Positions 35,537 to 44,583 of a stretch of 44,627 nucleotides of DNA are shown here, piece after piece; position 1 is the first letter of the stretch; each line of letters starts with the position of its first letter. The DNA is taken from the NCBI GenBank assembly GCA_937923745.1, contig CALDUO010000024.1, forward strand, positions 1 to 44,627, written 5' to 3'. Source of the stretch: an uncultured Granulosicoccaceae bacterium (GTDB lineage Bacteria > Pseudomonadota > Gammaproteobacteria > Granulosicoccales > Granulosicoccaceae). The notes beneath the pieces are model-generated. The model searched no databases. It was not told the origin of the DNA and worked only from the letters and a program-made list of their open reading frames with translations. A program made the position numbers and the translations under genes.

Positions 35537-36709
35537 ATGAAAACTCCGACCTACAGTCAGCTGGCACATCGGCTCGAAACCGATGATGCGCCCGGATGGG
35601 CCGTGCACTCGCGTGCGTTATCCCTGCAACGTTCGGGCGAAGACGTGGTGGTGCTGTCTATTGGTGATCCTGATTTTCGTACGCCGGAGCCCATTGTTGA
35701 TAACGCGATCAGTCATTTGCGCGTTGGCCGTACACACTACTCGCCAGCACTCGGCGAACTTAATTTACGGCGTGCCGTGGCTGATTACGAAAGTCGTGTA
35801 TCCCCGCATAACTGCAGTATTGATGAGGTGGCTATATTCGCCGGTGTCACCTCTGCTATTCACAGCGTGCTTGCGTGCCTGTTGGATGCCGGTGATGAGA
35901 TTGTGCTGGTCGACCCGCAATACGTTGGTTATGAGCCTATTATTCGTGCATTGGATGTAGTGCCTGTTGTTGTCGATGCACCGGCACACCAAGGATTTGT
36001 GCCCACCTATGACAGCCTTGTCGCGGCGGTCACTGACAAGACTCAGGTGATGTTTTTGAACACACCGGCCAATCCAACCGGGTCCATTATCGGCTTGGAT
36101 GTACTGAAACAACTGGCAGCTTTTTGCCAGCAGCGCGGTATTTGGCTGGTGTGCGACGAGGTGTATTCGATGTTTACCTACGAACGACCACACACGTCGT
36201 TACGCACCGCTGCCGAGCAGCTTGATAACCTCGTGGTCATTGATGGTCTGTCGAAGTCTCATGCAATGAGTGGCTGGCGAATGGGTTGGGCAGTGGCACC
36301 GAAAGCCCTGATCGAACACCTCGGGCGTTTTGCCACAATGTCGATGTTTGGTTGTCCGCAGTTCATTCAGGATGCGTCGGCGTTTGCATTAAACAACGAC
36401 GAATACTACGTTCGTGATATGTGCGATATCTATCGCAAGCGTCGCGACGTAGTGTGTGATTTGGTGAACGCGTCGGCATCACTGAGCTGCATCGTGCCCG
36501 AGGCCGGTATGTTTGTGATGGTAGACGTGAGTCGCGTGAACGCTGATGACGTGTTGTTTGCCGAGTCGTTACTGACAGAAAAACGGGTATCGGTATTGCC
36601 AGGCAGTGCGTTTGGTAACACCACCCGTGGACATGTGAGAGTGTCGCTGGTACAACCGGTTGAGCAATTACAAACCGGTTGCCAGCGTCTGATTGAATTT
36701 ACCAGTTAA
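35537..36709 (+). CDS. class I/II PLP aminotransferase, arginine:pyruvate transaminase (AruH)-like
   Basis: 390 residues, fold-type I aminotransferase. LSIGDPDFRTPEPIVDNAI (40-58), THYSPALGEL (66-75), NTPANPTGS and the PLP lysine in DGLSKSHAMSGWRMGW (K240) are present, and CPQFIQDASAFAL resembles the AruH group as I recall it. AruH transaminates arginine to 2-ketoarginine. The ATG at 35537 is used; a TTG four codons earlier sits directly against the AAGG. It is the last gene of a tight three-gene run (MFS, ureohydrolase, aminotransferase). Its stop overlaps the convergent outer-membrane gene by 11 bases. A general 2-oxo acid aminotransferase role is the alternative. Confidence 0.75.
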   Translation: MKTPTYSQLAHRLETDDAPGWAVHSRALSLQRSGEDVVVLSIGDPDFRTPEPIVDNAISHLRVGRTHYSPALGELNLRRAVADYESRVSPHNCSIDEVAIFAGVTSAIHSVLACLLDAGDEIVLVDPQYVGYEPIIRALDVVPVVVDAPAHQGFVPTYDSLVAAVTDKTQVMFLNTPANPTGSIIGLDVLKQLAAFCQQRGIWLVCDEVYSMFTYERPHTSLRTAAEQLDNLVVIDGLSKSHAMSGWRMGWAVAPKALIEHLGRFATMSMFGCPQFIQDASAFALNNDEYYVRDMCDIYRKRRDVVCDLVNASASLSCIVPEAGMFVMVDVSRVNADDVLFAESLLTEKRVSVLPGSAFGNTTRGHVRVSLVQPVEQLQTGCQRLIEFTS

Positions 36710-38075
36710 TATCAAATTGCACACCGCCGCTGTAGACGCCACCGCTGCCGCTATAGGCAATGTCAAAAGCGCCGAGGCCTAACCCGACTGAAAACGAAGT
36801 TGGTGAGCTGCTAAAGGCAAAGTCGTTATTGATACCAGCGCGAAGTTTTGCCGGACCCGCCTTGTACTCTAGGCCGAGGCTGAGTGGCTGCGTGTCAAAA
36901 CCATCATAACTTGCTTCATTAAGTGCAAGGTCGGCACTGAGTAACAGATTGTCTCGTTTGTAGTGTCCGCCAACAATCAGCTGTGGTGTGGTTTCGAACT
37001 CAAATCCGTTCAGTGTCGTGATCGATTCCGAAATTACATTTCGAATAACACCCGCCACACGAAACGCCGGTTTGCCAGGCACTGGCATGGATGCACCGAC
37101 ATCAAACGTAAACGACGACTCAGACACCTCACTGGCTTCAAGATCATCAGTCAGTTCATCTTCACTGAGATCTTTTACCGCAACGGACGAGCTTTGTGCT
37201 GTCAGGGTTGAAAATTTTGGCGTAACGCCGACAGCAACCGTGTTATTACCCATGCTGAACTGCTTTGCAAAGCCCAATGAAAACTGATTACGTAACATGA
37301 CCGCTGTGCTGCCTTCCGAGGTCAGTACATCATCCGGAAAGTCTATTTCCAACGCACTGCCATTGTTGGAAATTCGTATTGGTGCGTTCTCGATAATCTC
37401 ATTGAGCGTCAGCTGATTGTCTTCGAGTGTATTTTCGAGTATCTGTACGTAGTCTGAGTCTGCTTCGAGTATGTCAGCCTCGCCGAATCCAGTGACCGAG
37501 AAACTATAGTCGAACAGAAATGGCACCTTATAAATGGCGTTACTGAATCCAATGTTGCCACGCACCTGGCCTTCAACCGGTTCTTCGTCGATATCGTCAA
37601 ATATCGTTTGCACACGATCAGCGAGGGACGCCAATGCGCCGGTACCTTGTACGCAGGCATCGTCACCGCTACCAAATACCGGATCGCAGATGATAGGTTG
37701 TGCGGTCACGGCGTTAATTTCAGTGTCGATGTCGTTAAACAATTCCTGGTTTGCCTCATCGGTCGCGATACCCAGCAGGTCGGGCCTGTCACGAGCAACG
37801 GCGTTAACACCGAAACCAATGTGCTTGGTGGTTTTGCCGTTTTCGGGTGTTAACAACAAGGCAGGATTGGCGAGTGCGCCATAATGACCGGAACCCACGC
37901 TGACAGCAGCGCCGCCCATCCCTGTGGCACGAACATCAGCCAACACAGTGGTGCCAAACACCAGCGTACAGGACAATCCAACAGTAAGGCCATACGCCAG
38001 AGTGCGGGTATGACCAAGTGTGGGACCTAGGGGAGGGGTGTTTGAAGTCGCGCGCCGATACAACATGAACATCAT
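36699..38075 (-). CDS. TraF_2-family outer-membrane beta-barrel protein (conjugal transfer protein TraF-like)
   Basis: 458 residues. A signal peptide is visible (hydrophobic about 28-44, cleavage near VLA-DVRA at 47). The mature start DVRATGMGGAAVSVGSGHYGALANPALL is typical of the TraF_2/PorV-like barrel family, and the C-terminus ends in aromatic-alternating strands finishing with tryptophan (QFDINW), a barrel-assembly signal. Despite the family name nothing here indicates conjugation. An acidic linker (about 300-320) is rich in Glu/Ser. Three in-frame ATGs (38075, 38072, 38066) compete; AGGA is best placed for the inner ones. It overlaps the aminotransferase gene tail to tail. Confidence 0.8.
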   Translation of the reverse strand: MMFMLYRRATSNTPPLGPTLGHTRTLAYGLTVGLSCTLVFGTTVLADVRATGMGGAAVSVGSGHYGALANPALLLTPENGKTTKHIGFGVNAVARDRPDLLGIATDEANQELFNDIDTEINAVTAQPIICDPVFGSGDDACVQGTGALASLADRVQTIFDDIDEEPVEGQVRGNIGFSNAIYKVPFLFDYSFSVTGFGEADILEADSDYVQILENTLEDNQLTLNEIIENAPIRISNNGSALEIDFPDDVLTSEGSTAVMLRNQFSLGFAKQFSMGNNTVAVGVTPKFSTLTAQSSSVAVKDLSEDELTDDLEASEVSESSFTFDVGASMPVPGKPAFRVAGVIRNVISESITTLNGFEFETTPQLIVGGHYKRDNLLLSADLALNEASYDGFDTQPLSLGLEYKAGPAKLRAGINNDFAFSSSPTSFSVGLGLGAFDIAYSGSGGVYSGGVQFDINW

Positions 38076-38231
38076 TCCTGGAGGCAGTGATTCTGAGTGT
38101 AGACCATCACTTATCAGGTTTTATGCCACAACCCCGAACCCCGGTTGTGAATAGGTGTTGAGATCAATAACTACCGTCGTCTGACGATAGGTTGTGTTAA
38201 ATACTCGTTATTTATGCGGTTCCCCTAAATA

Positions 38232-38296
38232 TTAAATTCGAATACTAAATTCGCATACTGAATTCGAATACTACATTCAAATGCTAAGTTCGAGTG
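38232..38296 (-). repeat. 13-bp tandem repeat, five copies
   Basis: Units at 38232, 38245, 38258, 38271 and 38284 of the form CTAAATTCGAATA, with an additional faint copy at 38297. It sits between the barrel-protein gene and the class V aminotransferase, in a 279-base gap that shows no other signal. Confidence 0.93.
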
Positions 38297-38354
38297 CTGT
38301 CTTTGTCAGTGAGCGCGTTTTGTCTACCTGAAGCGCCTGAATCGCTCTAGCTTA

Positions 38355-39524
38355 TTACAACGATTTTACAGTCTCACAGAATCGGTCAATTTCATTTTCG
38401 TTGTTAAAATAGTGCACAGATGACCGGGTGATATCCTGGAGATTACGGCCACCCAGATCAATGCGGGCACTCTTGAAGTTGGTGACTGACACATTGATGT
38501 TATGGGTTTTTAGTGTAGCGGCAATGTCGCTGGCGGTTCGGTTACTTTTGGTGAATGTCACGATCCCGCTTTTCTCCACACCCTGATCGTGCAGGTCAAC
38601 GCCGGTTATGTCACTGAGTCCCGCTCTTAGGGTGGTGGCCAGATGATCAACACGTTGTCGTATCGCATCCATACCGATTGCGTTCGCGTAACGCACAGCG
38701 GCAGTCAGACCAACACGACCGGCGACATAACTTTCCCAATTTTCAAATCGTTTGGCACCGTCGATCAGACGGTAGTCATTGTCGTGTGTCCAGTCGGTGG
38801 TGTGCAGGTCGACGAACGGTGGGTCAATCTGCTCGAGGAACGCACGGTTTACATACAAAAAACCGGTGCCACGAGGGCCACGCAAGAATTTTCTGCCGGT
38901 ACCCGACAGCACATCACATTGTATATCCTGTACGTCCAGCGGCACTTGCCCTGCCGACTGACAGGCATCCAGCATATAAATAAGACCCAGTGCTTTGGCT
39001 TTTTTGCCGACTGCCACGGCCGGGTTAATCAAGCCGCCCTGTGTGGGTACATGGGTTAGCGCAATCACGCGCGTGCGGTCAGTGATCAGGTCATCAATAG
39101 CATCGACGTCAATTTGTCCCGATGCATCTGAAGGTACCAAATCAATGTGTAATTGTTTTCGATTAGCCTGTTGCAGCATGGCCAAATAATTGGATGAGTA
39201 TTCTGACTCGTGGGTCAGTATGCGATCCCCCGGCTGCAGTGGTAGCCCATAAAACGCCATGTCCCATGCACGTGTTGCATTTTCCACATAAGCAATTTCA
39301 TCGGGCGATGCGTTCAGCAGTGTCGCAAACTCCTGATAAAACGCATCAAGCTCGGCCTGTGCCGCGTGCGCTGCCTCATAACCGCCACGCGTCACCTCCA
39401 GTTGCAAATGATCAGTGACCGCTTGGTACACGGGTTGCGGCATCAGTGATGCACCTGCATTATTAAAGTGTATCAGTGAGTTGCAGGCGGGGGTGTCGGC
39501 ACGTATGGCGTCCAGATCAATCAT
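38355..39524 (-). CDS. class V aminotransferase (cysteine desulfurase/isopenicillin epimerase-like)
   Basis: 389 residues, fold-type I PLP enzyme. HFNNAGASLMP (19-29), the PLP-binding ALTHVPTQGGLINP (155-168), MLDACQSAGQ (184-193) and the lysine in SGTGRKFLRGPRGTGFLY (K212) identify the class. No conserved active-site cysteine loop is obvious, so it is closer to isopenicillin N epimerase/selenocysteine lyase-like enzymes of unknown substrate than to IscS. The ATG at 39524 is preferred; the open frame continues to 39674 but would then overlap the TerB-like gene. The gap to that upstream gene is 40 bases, a possible operon. Confidence 0.82.
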   Translation of the reverse strand: MIDLDAIRADTPACNSLIHFNNAGASLMPQPVYQAVTDHLQLEVTRGGYEAAHAAQAELDAFYQEFATLLNASPDEIAYVENATRAWDMAFYGLPLQPGDRILTHESEYSSNYLAMLQQANRKQLHIDLVPSDASGQIDVDAIDDLITDRTRVIALTHVPTQGGLINPAVAVGKKAKALGLIYMLDACQSAGQVPLDVQDIQCDVLSGTGRKFLRGPRGTGFLYVNRAFLEQIDPPFVDLHTTDWTHDNDYRLIDGAKRFENWESYVAGRVGLTAAVRYANAIGMDAIRQRVDHLATTLRAGLSDITGVDLHDQGVEKSGIVTFTKSNRTASDIAATLKTHNINVSVTNFKSARIDLGGRNLQDITRSSVHYFNNENEIDRFCETVKSL

Positions 39525-39564
39525 TGACGGTGGTGACTCCGTTAGGTGGGTTTTCGTTGACGAA

Positions 39565-40002
39565 TCAGTCGCCGAGGACCTGGTGTTTGGTCTGAATAAA
39601 ATCGCGGTGTTTGACATGAATGAGATTGGCGATGTTGCGCACGAAAGCCTCTTCATGCGCATCAATGACACCATCGGCTGCCGCCACTTGCCACAGGTGT
39701 TTGATCAGGCGGTTTTTCTGTTCGCGATCGCAGGACTCGTTAATCATCCGCACATGTTCGTGAAACGAAACCGTGGTGTTAACCGCATTCTCTGACTCAC
39801 TCAACAGCACGGCAGCTTCAGACTTGGACAATCCGGCTCGTTCAACAATAAGCTGTTGGACGGTTGCGCGTTCAGCATCAGAGATACCTTCGTCACAACG
39901 GGCAACTTCCAGCAATAGCTGCGCGGCAAGCTGTTCAAGGTCGTGCTGAGATGTTGTCGTGTCGCTGTCTTCAATCAGCGATTTTAGCCATTGATTAAAC
40001 AT
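39565..40002 (-). CDS. TerB-like protein
   Basis: 145 residues, all helical, with the TerB domain's two acidic calcium-binding-like segments: RCDEGISDAERATVQQL (35-51) and AAADGVIDAHEEAFVRNIA (107-125). Such stand-alone proteins are common and mostly not linked to tellurite resistance. The ATG at 40002 gives the usual MFNQWLKSLI start; an ATG at 40038 would add 12 residues. Neither has a strong ribosome site. It probably shares a transcript with the class V aminotransferase. Confidence 0.8.
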   Translation of the reverse strand: MFNQWLKSLIEDSDTTTSQHDLEQLAAQLLLEVARCDEGISDAERATVQQLIVERAGLSKSEAAVLLSESENAVNTTVSFHEHVRMINESCDREQKNRLIKHLWQVAAADGVIDAHEEAFVRNIANLIHVKHRDFIQTKHQVLGD

Positions 40003-40370
40003 GTTGTGTGCTGTCGGCAGAGAGTGGTCGTTGCCCATGATCGGATAAACCAACACAGACGGGTAGCAGTGTAAAACGATGCGTTAAGCTTTGGAAGGCG
40101 TTAATGGGTTGTATGGGCAGTTCAGTGGTACGGTCGAAAAGGGCGGTTGACGTGGGCCGAGCTTATACCAACAAGGGTGTGAGCCAGTGTGCAGCAGCAT
40201 GGCGCAGCGCGAATGGGTGCGCCTGCAACCGCCGCTGTTTTTCGGGTTCTGGCACCTGCCGAGCAGCTGGCACTGCGCGAAGGTCAGTTCAGTGGGTGTT
40301 GCGGTGCATTTGCCGCAGTTACGTGCCGCGTAGATGTACCGCGTTTATGTGCCGCAGTTACGTGTTGCAG
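40003..40370. other. intergenic gap between TerB-like and LysM genes
   Basis: No gene supported; plus-strand open frames (for example 40104-40448) are repeat-driven. It contains the 13-bp array listed separately. No terminator recognised. Confidence 0.6.
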
Positions 40371-40375
40371 CTACG
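40311..40375 (-). repeat. 13-bp tandem repeat, five copies
   Basis: Units at 40311, 40324, 40337, 40350 and 40363 of the form TGCCGCAGTTACG; the first and fourth are identical. The last copy runs 5 bases into the LysM gene, ending at its stop codon region. Confidence 0.92.
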
Positions 40376-40835
40376 GAGACGGATACGAGATCGATTGGCC
40401 GACCAGAATAGTACTGCTGGTGAGGTTGTTCAGCGCCATCAACTCTGAGACGGTGGTGTTGTAACGCTGCGCCAGCAGGCTCAGGTATTCGCCAGAGCGC
40501 ACCACGTGCGTGTTGAATTTGGCTTCACGGATGATCTCGGGTTCTTTAAACGCTGTGGTCTCGGCACCGGCAGAAACAGTGGTCGTAGCGCCGGCTGCGG
40601 CATTCGCAGTTGTTTCAATCTCACTGGCTGAGTTGAGCGTTGACACATCGATTTGGTCCGCACTCACAATTGCGGGCTCTTTGACATCGTTGGTGTCGAA
40701 ATCTGTGGTGCTGTAGGAGGACATCACAACCGGTGTTGTTGCCAAGCTGTCGCCAGAGAGGTCGGTGCGAGCCATAGCAACGGCCAACAGAGTGGACGAT
40801 GCGGCCAAAATCACAATATCGGAAACAGAAATCAT
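40371..40835 (-). CDS. LysM-domain protein with one membrane segment
   Basis: 154 residues. A hydrophobic N-terminal segment (about 3-21, signal or anchor) is followed by a Thr/Ala/Glu-rich disordered linker (25-105) and one C-terminal LysM domain (THVVRSGEYLSLLAQRYNTTVSELMALNN ... LVGQSISYPSP, 109-154), which binds peptidoglycan. The ATG at 40835 begins MISVSDIVIL; upstream frame to 40907 is unlikely. Probably periplasmic and tethered to the inner membrane. The 275-base gap upstream (40836-41110) shows no clear promoter. Confidence 0.82.
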   Translation of the reverse strand: MISVSDIVILAASSTLLAVAMARTDLSGDSLATTPVVMSSYSTTDFDTNDVKEPAIVSADQIDVSTLNSASEIETTANAAAGATTTVSAGAETTAFKEPEIIREAKFNTHVVRSGEYLSLLAQRYNTTVSELMALNNLTSSTILVGQSISYPSP

Positions 40836-41110
40836 TCGACTTACCAGGTTTGGTGCTCTCCATGAGGCACCGTGGTGATCAATAGTCGGCGAACGGCAAC
40901 CAACCAAGTGGCAGAATTGTGCCAGTAAAATGGCTTTGTTGACACTCGAAAAGTCCTAAAATGGTATTAATCACTACTTTGTAACCAGAAATGCTCCATT
41001 TTTGTGCAGTAATCTCAAATTTGGATCATGGATGGTTCAATGAGTTGCCCGCGGTATGTTGTGTCGGTATTCCCGCTTTTAGTGAGAAGCGCGCAATTTG
41101 ACGGTGTCAA

Positions 41111-42442
41111 TCAGCCCAGTTTGTCCCGCAGTGCGTACCAGGTCATCGCGAGTGCCAGCAGCGGGGATCTGAGGTGAGATCCGCCCGGAAACGGGTGGGC
41201 CGGTATGGATTGCAGCAGGTCAAAGCGTTCATGACGACCCAACAGTGCCTCGCTGATAATTTTGCCGCTCATCACGGCGAGTGCGACGCCATGACCAGAG
41301 TATCCTGAGACGCAGATCAGCTGCCGACTGTGACGATAAAAACAGGGCATACGATTCATGGTAATGGCGAGTGTGCCACCCCAGGCATAATCGATACGAC
41401 AGTCGGCCAGTTGCGGAAAGGCTTCGGTCATCGGCTTTCTGACAACGGATGCGATATCAGCGGGAAATCGGTAGCCGTAATTCTCGCCGCCGCCAAACAG
41501 CAGTCTGTTGTCGTGGGATCGGCGATAATAGTTCACCACAAAACGCGAGTCTGCGACCGCAACATCAGACGGCAAAATGTTATCGGTGATGTCGTCCAAC
41601 GGTTCTGTGGCGACAATAAAATTGTTGATCGGCATGACGCGATCACGTGAGTGTTTCGATACCTTTGATGCCAATTTGCCCTGATATCCATTGCAGGCCA
41701 GCACCACACTGTCCGCCTGAATAACGCCGTGGTCGGTCACCACGTGTGTTGCTTGGCGAACCGAGTTGTCACTGCTTTGTCTGATATCGGTCACCCAGGT
41801 GTTTTCAAACAGCTGTGTACCGCTGGCTGCCGCAGCTCTTGCCAGACCGATGGCCAGCTTGAGCGGGTGCAGATGATAAGCTCCTTCGTCGAGCACACCG
41901 CCGCAATAGACCTCACTGCCGGTAAGCTCTGCCATGCCAAGGGCGTCGAGTGGTTTTAACTGCTCGTACCGGTACTCTGTGGCAAGGTATTCGGCATAAC
42001 GAATCTCATTCTTGAGATCTCGCTGACGCCACTGTGCGCTGGTGACGCCCGGGGTGAGATGACAGTCGATAGTCCAGTCGTTAATAAGCTGTTTGATCAG
42101 TGCTTTGGCCGCTTCACTGATATCCCACAGCGCTTTTGCACGGTGTTCACCGAGCTTTGCGGTGAGCCACTGTTGGTCTTTGTTGAACCCGGTACCCAAT
42201 TGGCCACCATTACGACCTGATGCACCCCAGCCCATTCGATGCGCTTCGACAAGAATGACGTTGACGCCTTGCTGAGCAAGGTGAAGTGCTGTACTCAGAC
42301 CCGTGTAACCACCACCAACCACACACACGTCGCAGGTGAGATCCTGTGTCAATGTCGGGTAGACCGGTATGTCTCCGGCACTGTTGACATACCAGGACGA
42401 CGGATATTGGCCCGGCTGATCATTTGAGAAAAGCAGATTCAT
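41111..42442 (-). CDS. puuB: FAD-dependent gamma-glutamylputrescine oxidase-like protein (PuuB/OrdL family)
   Basis: 443 residues. The DAO-type FAD-binding motif CVVGGGYTGLSTALHLA (40-56) and GWGASGRNGGQLGTGF (71-86) are present, with the C-terminal GYSGHGVALAVMSGKI. PuuB oxidises gamma-glutamylputrescine to gamma-glutamyl-aminobutyraldehyde. It lies 84 bases downstream of the glutamine-synthetase-like gene in the same orientation, supporting polyamine catabolism. The C-terminal TWYALRDKLG matches the partial gene at the right window edge, so there are two paralogues. Confidence 0.85.
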   Translation of the reverse strand: MNLLFSNDQPGQYPSSWYVNSAGDIPVYPTLTQDLTCDVCVVGGGYTGLSTALHLAQQGVNVILVEAHRMGWGASGRNGGQLGTGFNKDQQWLTAKLGEHRAKALWDISEAAKALIKQLINDWTIDCHLTPGVTSAQWRQRDLKNEIRYAEYLATEYRYEQLKPLDALGMAELTGSEVYCGGVLDEGAYHLHPLKLAIGLARAAAASGTQLFENTWVTDIRQSSDNSVRQATHVVTDHGVIQADSVVLACNGYQGKLASKVSKHSRDRVMPINNFIVATEPLDDITDNILPSDVAVADSRFVVNYYRRSHDNRLLFGGGENYGYRFPADIASVVRKPMTEAFPQLADCRIDYAWGGTLAITMNRMPCFYRHSRQLICVSGYSGHGVALAVMSGKIISEALLGRHERFDLLQSIPAHPFPGGSHLRSPLLALAMTWYALRDKLG

Positions 42443-42526
42443 ACTAGCCCTGCAGCCGTGATGAGACGCATCGTCATGCAGAATTTGGGAGTGTGGTCAT
42501 CAGGTGATGAAACACGCCTGAACGCA

Positions 42527-43897
42527 TCAGACGTTTAGCAACAGGTGGTCCCGTTCCCACGGACTGATGACTTGTGAAAATTCTTCGATCTCGTGGTGTT
42601 TAATGGAACGGTAGATCGTGCAGAATTCTGCACCGAGCGTGTCACGCACGTCATCGCTTGCATCGAACAAATCGAGTGCTTCGAGTAACCCGCGTGGCAT
42701 CGCATGTGGCAGTGAGTAAGCATCACCGGTGATTGCATCACGTGGTTTTATATCGTTTTTCATGCCGAGATACCCACACGCCAGGCTGGCGGCAATGGCG
42801 AGATACGGATTGCAGTCCATACCGACCACCCGGTTTTCGACCCGACGGTTTTGAGGGTCGGACAACGGCACTCGAATGCTGGCAGTGCGGTTGTCGAATC
42901 CCCATTCGAGGTTGATCGGTGCAGCATCATCGCGCACAAATCGCCGGTACGAATTAACGTACGGTGCGATCATGCAGAACACATCCGACAGGTGTTGCTG
43001 AGTGCCACCCAAAAAACCATAGAACAGCGGTGTGGGTTGGTCATGTGCATCGTTAAACAGATTTGCACCGGTCTTGTTATCAACAACGCTTTGATGAATG
43101 TGCATCGCGCTACCGGGTTGGTTTTCCATCGGTTTGGCCATAAACGTTGCAAAGCAGTCGTTACGCAGTGCCGCTTCGCGAATCAAACGTTTGTAAAAGA
43201 ACACCTCGTCTGCCAGCGCAACCGGGTCACCATGTTGCAGGTTGATTTCAATCTGGCCGGCACCGCCCTCCTGAATAATGGTATCGATCTCAAAGCCCTG
43301 GGCTTCGGCGAAATCGTAGATATCATCGATCACAGTGCCATACTCTTCAACGGCACTCATACTGTAGGCCTGACGACCAACACCGCTTCGCCCGGTTCGG
43401 CCAATGGGGGGTTCTATCGGGTTGTCCGGATTGACATTGGGTTTGGTGAGATAAAATTCGAGTTCGGGTGCAACGATTGGACGCCAGCCCTCGGCGTTAT
43501 ACAGTGCCACCATTTTTTTCAGGACATTACGCGGTGATACACCCACAAGCTCACCGTCGCGGGTATAGGCGTCATGCACAATTTGTAGTGTCGTGTCGGC
43601 AGACCACGGGACTGCGGTTGCCGTGGCGAAGTCAGGTTGCATAATCAGATCAGCTTCGGTCCACTGATTTTCAATGCTGTCGATATCGGCGTAATCACCG
43701 GTAATGGTTTGAAAAAAGATGGAGGTGGGTAAATACATGTTGTCGGAGCGACCAAACTTTTTGGCAGGCATCGCTTTGCCGCGTGCAATACCGGCAATGT
43801 CACCCACGATGCATTCCACCTCGTCGACACGGCGGCCAGCGAGCCACTCATGCACTGCCGGTGGCAGCTGCTCAATCCACGCCTGTGACTTACTCAT
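42527..43897 (-). CDS. puuA: glutamine synthetase-family gamma-glutamylpolyamine synthetase (PuuA-like)
   Basis: 456 residues. The glutamine-synthetase active-site blocks are APELEFYL (143-150), QEGGAGQIEIN (209-219), GSAMHIHQS (262-270) and the C-terminal NRTASIRVP segment. The N-terminal half (VECIVGDIAGIARGKAMPAKKF) and lack of an adenylylation-type tyrosine loop suit the gamma-glutamyl-amine ligase branch, which joins glutamate to putrescine. Its ATG overlaps the amidotransferase stop as ATGA, indicating translational coupling. A role with another amine is possible. Confidence 0.86.
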   Translation of the reverse strand: MSKSQAWIEQLPPAVHEWLAGRRVDEVECIVGDIAGIARGKAMPAKKFGRSDNMYLPTSIFFQTITGDYADIDSIENQWTEADLIMQPDFATATAVPWSADTTLQIVHDAYTRDGELVGVSPRNVLKKMVALYNAEGWRPIVAPELEFYLTKPNVNPDNPIEPPIGRTGRSGVGRQAYSMSAVEEYGTVIDDIYDFAEAQGFEIDTIIQEGGAGQIEINLQHGDPVALADEVFFYKRLIREAALRNDCFATFMAKPMENQPGSAMHIHQSVVDNKTGANLFNDAHDQPTPLFYGFLGGTQQHLSDVFCMIAPYVNSYRRFVRDDAAPINLEWGFDNRTASIRVPLSDPQNRRVENRVVGMDCNPYLAIAASLACGYLGMKNDIKPRDAITGDAYSLPHAMPRGLLEALDLFDASDDVRDTLGAEFCTIYRSIKHHEIEEFSQVISPWERDHLLLNV

Positions 43898-44580
43898 GAT
43901 CTATGATTGCTCTCAAAAAAATGTCGGAGCTTCTCAGCTATTTTTTCCCGCGCCAGTGGTTGGCCAAGGCCATCGAGACTTTGCTGTCGAATGTGGTCTG
44001 GCAGAATATCGCCGCGAGCCGCAATCAGATCACGCATGAATTCATCACTGAATTCAGGGTGCGGCTGCATACTCATTGCAGCACCACGGTAAGTGATAAA
44101 CGCGTTTTCACAAAATGCGGTAGAGCCGGTGCGGGTAGCCTCGGGGGGCAGTTTGGTGACCTGGTCCTGATGAAACGCGAGTATGCTTGCTGCCTCATCA
44201 CTGTCGTCGAGCTGATAAGACACATGACCGACCGACCAGCCGCCGTCGAACTTCTCGGCTTTTCCGCCGAGCGCCTGCGCCATAATCTGGTGACCGAAAC
44301 AGATACCCGCCATGGGTACGCCGGAGGCATACACGTCGCGTATAAATTGCTCTAGCGGTGGGATCCACGGATGATCTTCGTACACGCCGTGGCGTGACCC
44401 GGTGATCAACCAGCCGTCGGCGTCATTGACTGAGTCCGGTAATACATTGTCGAGTACTACCCATGTGCCGTACGTGAATGTCGAAGACCCCAGCAGGTTT
44501 CTGAACATATCGGTGTAATCGCCGTGGCGATCAACGATTTCTTCTGGCGCCCGGCCGCACTGTAGTATGCCGATTTTCAT
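43894..44580 (-). CDS. class I glutamine amidotransferase-like hydrolase
   Basis: 228 residues, GuaA-type GATase1 fold. The nucleophile is C94 in GICFGHQIMAQALGG, with H174 and E176 of QPHPEF completing the triad. Such proteins in polyamine clusters probably cleave the gamma-glutamyl group from gamma-glutamyl-GABA (PuuD role), though PuuD itself belongs to a different branch of the class I fold; this is inference. It begins three bases after the upstream oxidase stop and overlaps puuA by 4 bases, so the genes form one operon. Confidence 0.84.
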   Translation of the reverse strand: MKIGILQCGRAPEEIVDRHGDYTDMFRNLLGSSTFTYGTWVVLDNVLPDSVNDADGWLITGSRHGVYEDHPWIPPLEQFIRDVYASGVPMAGICFGHQIMAQALGGKAEKFDGGWSVGHVSYQLDDSDEAASILAFHQDQVTKLPPEATRTGSTAFCENAFITYRGAAMSMQPHPEFSDEFMRDLIAARGDILPDHIRQQSLDGLGQPLAREKIAEKLRHFFESNHRS

Positions 44581-44583
44581 AGA

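Noticed and set aside
39525..39674. Longer N-terminus for the class V aminotransferase
   Set aside because: It would overlap the TerB-like gene, and the conserved sequence begins at 39524.
40104..40448. 114-codon plus-strand open frame
   Set aside because: Composition and frame depend on the 13-bp array, and it overlaps the LysM gene.
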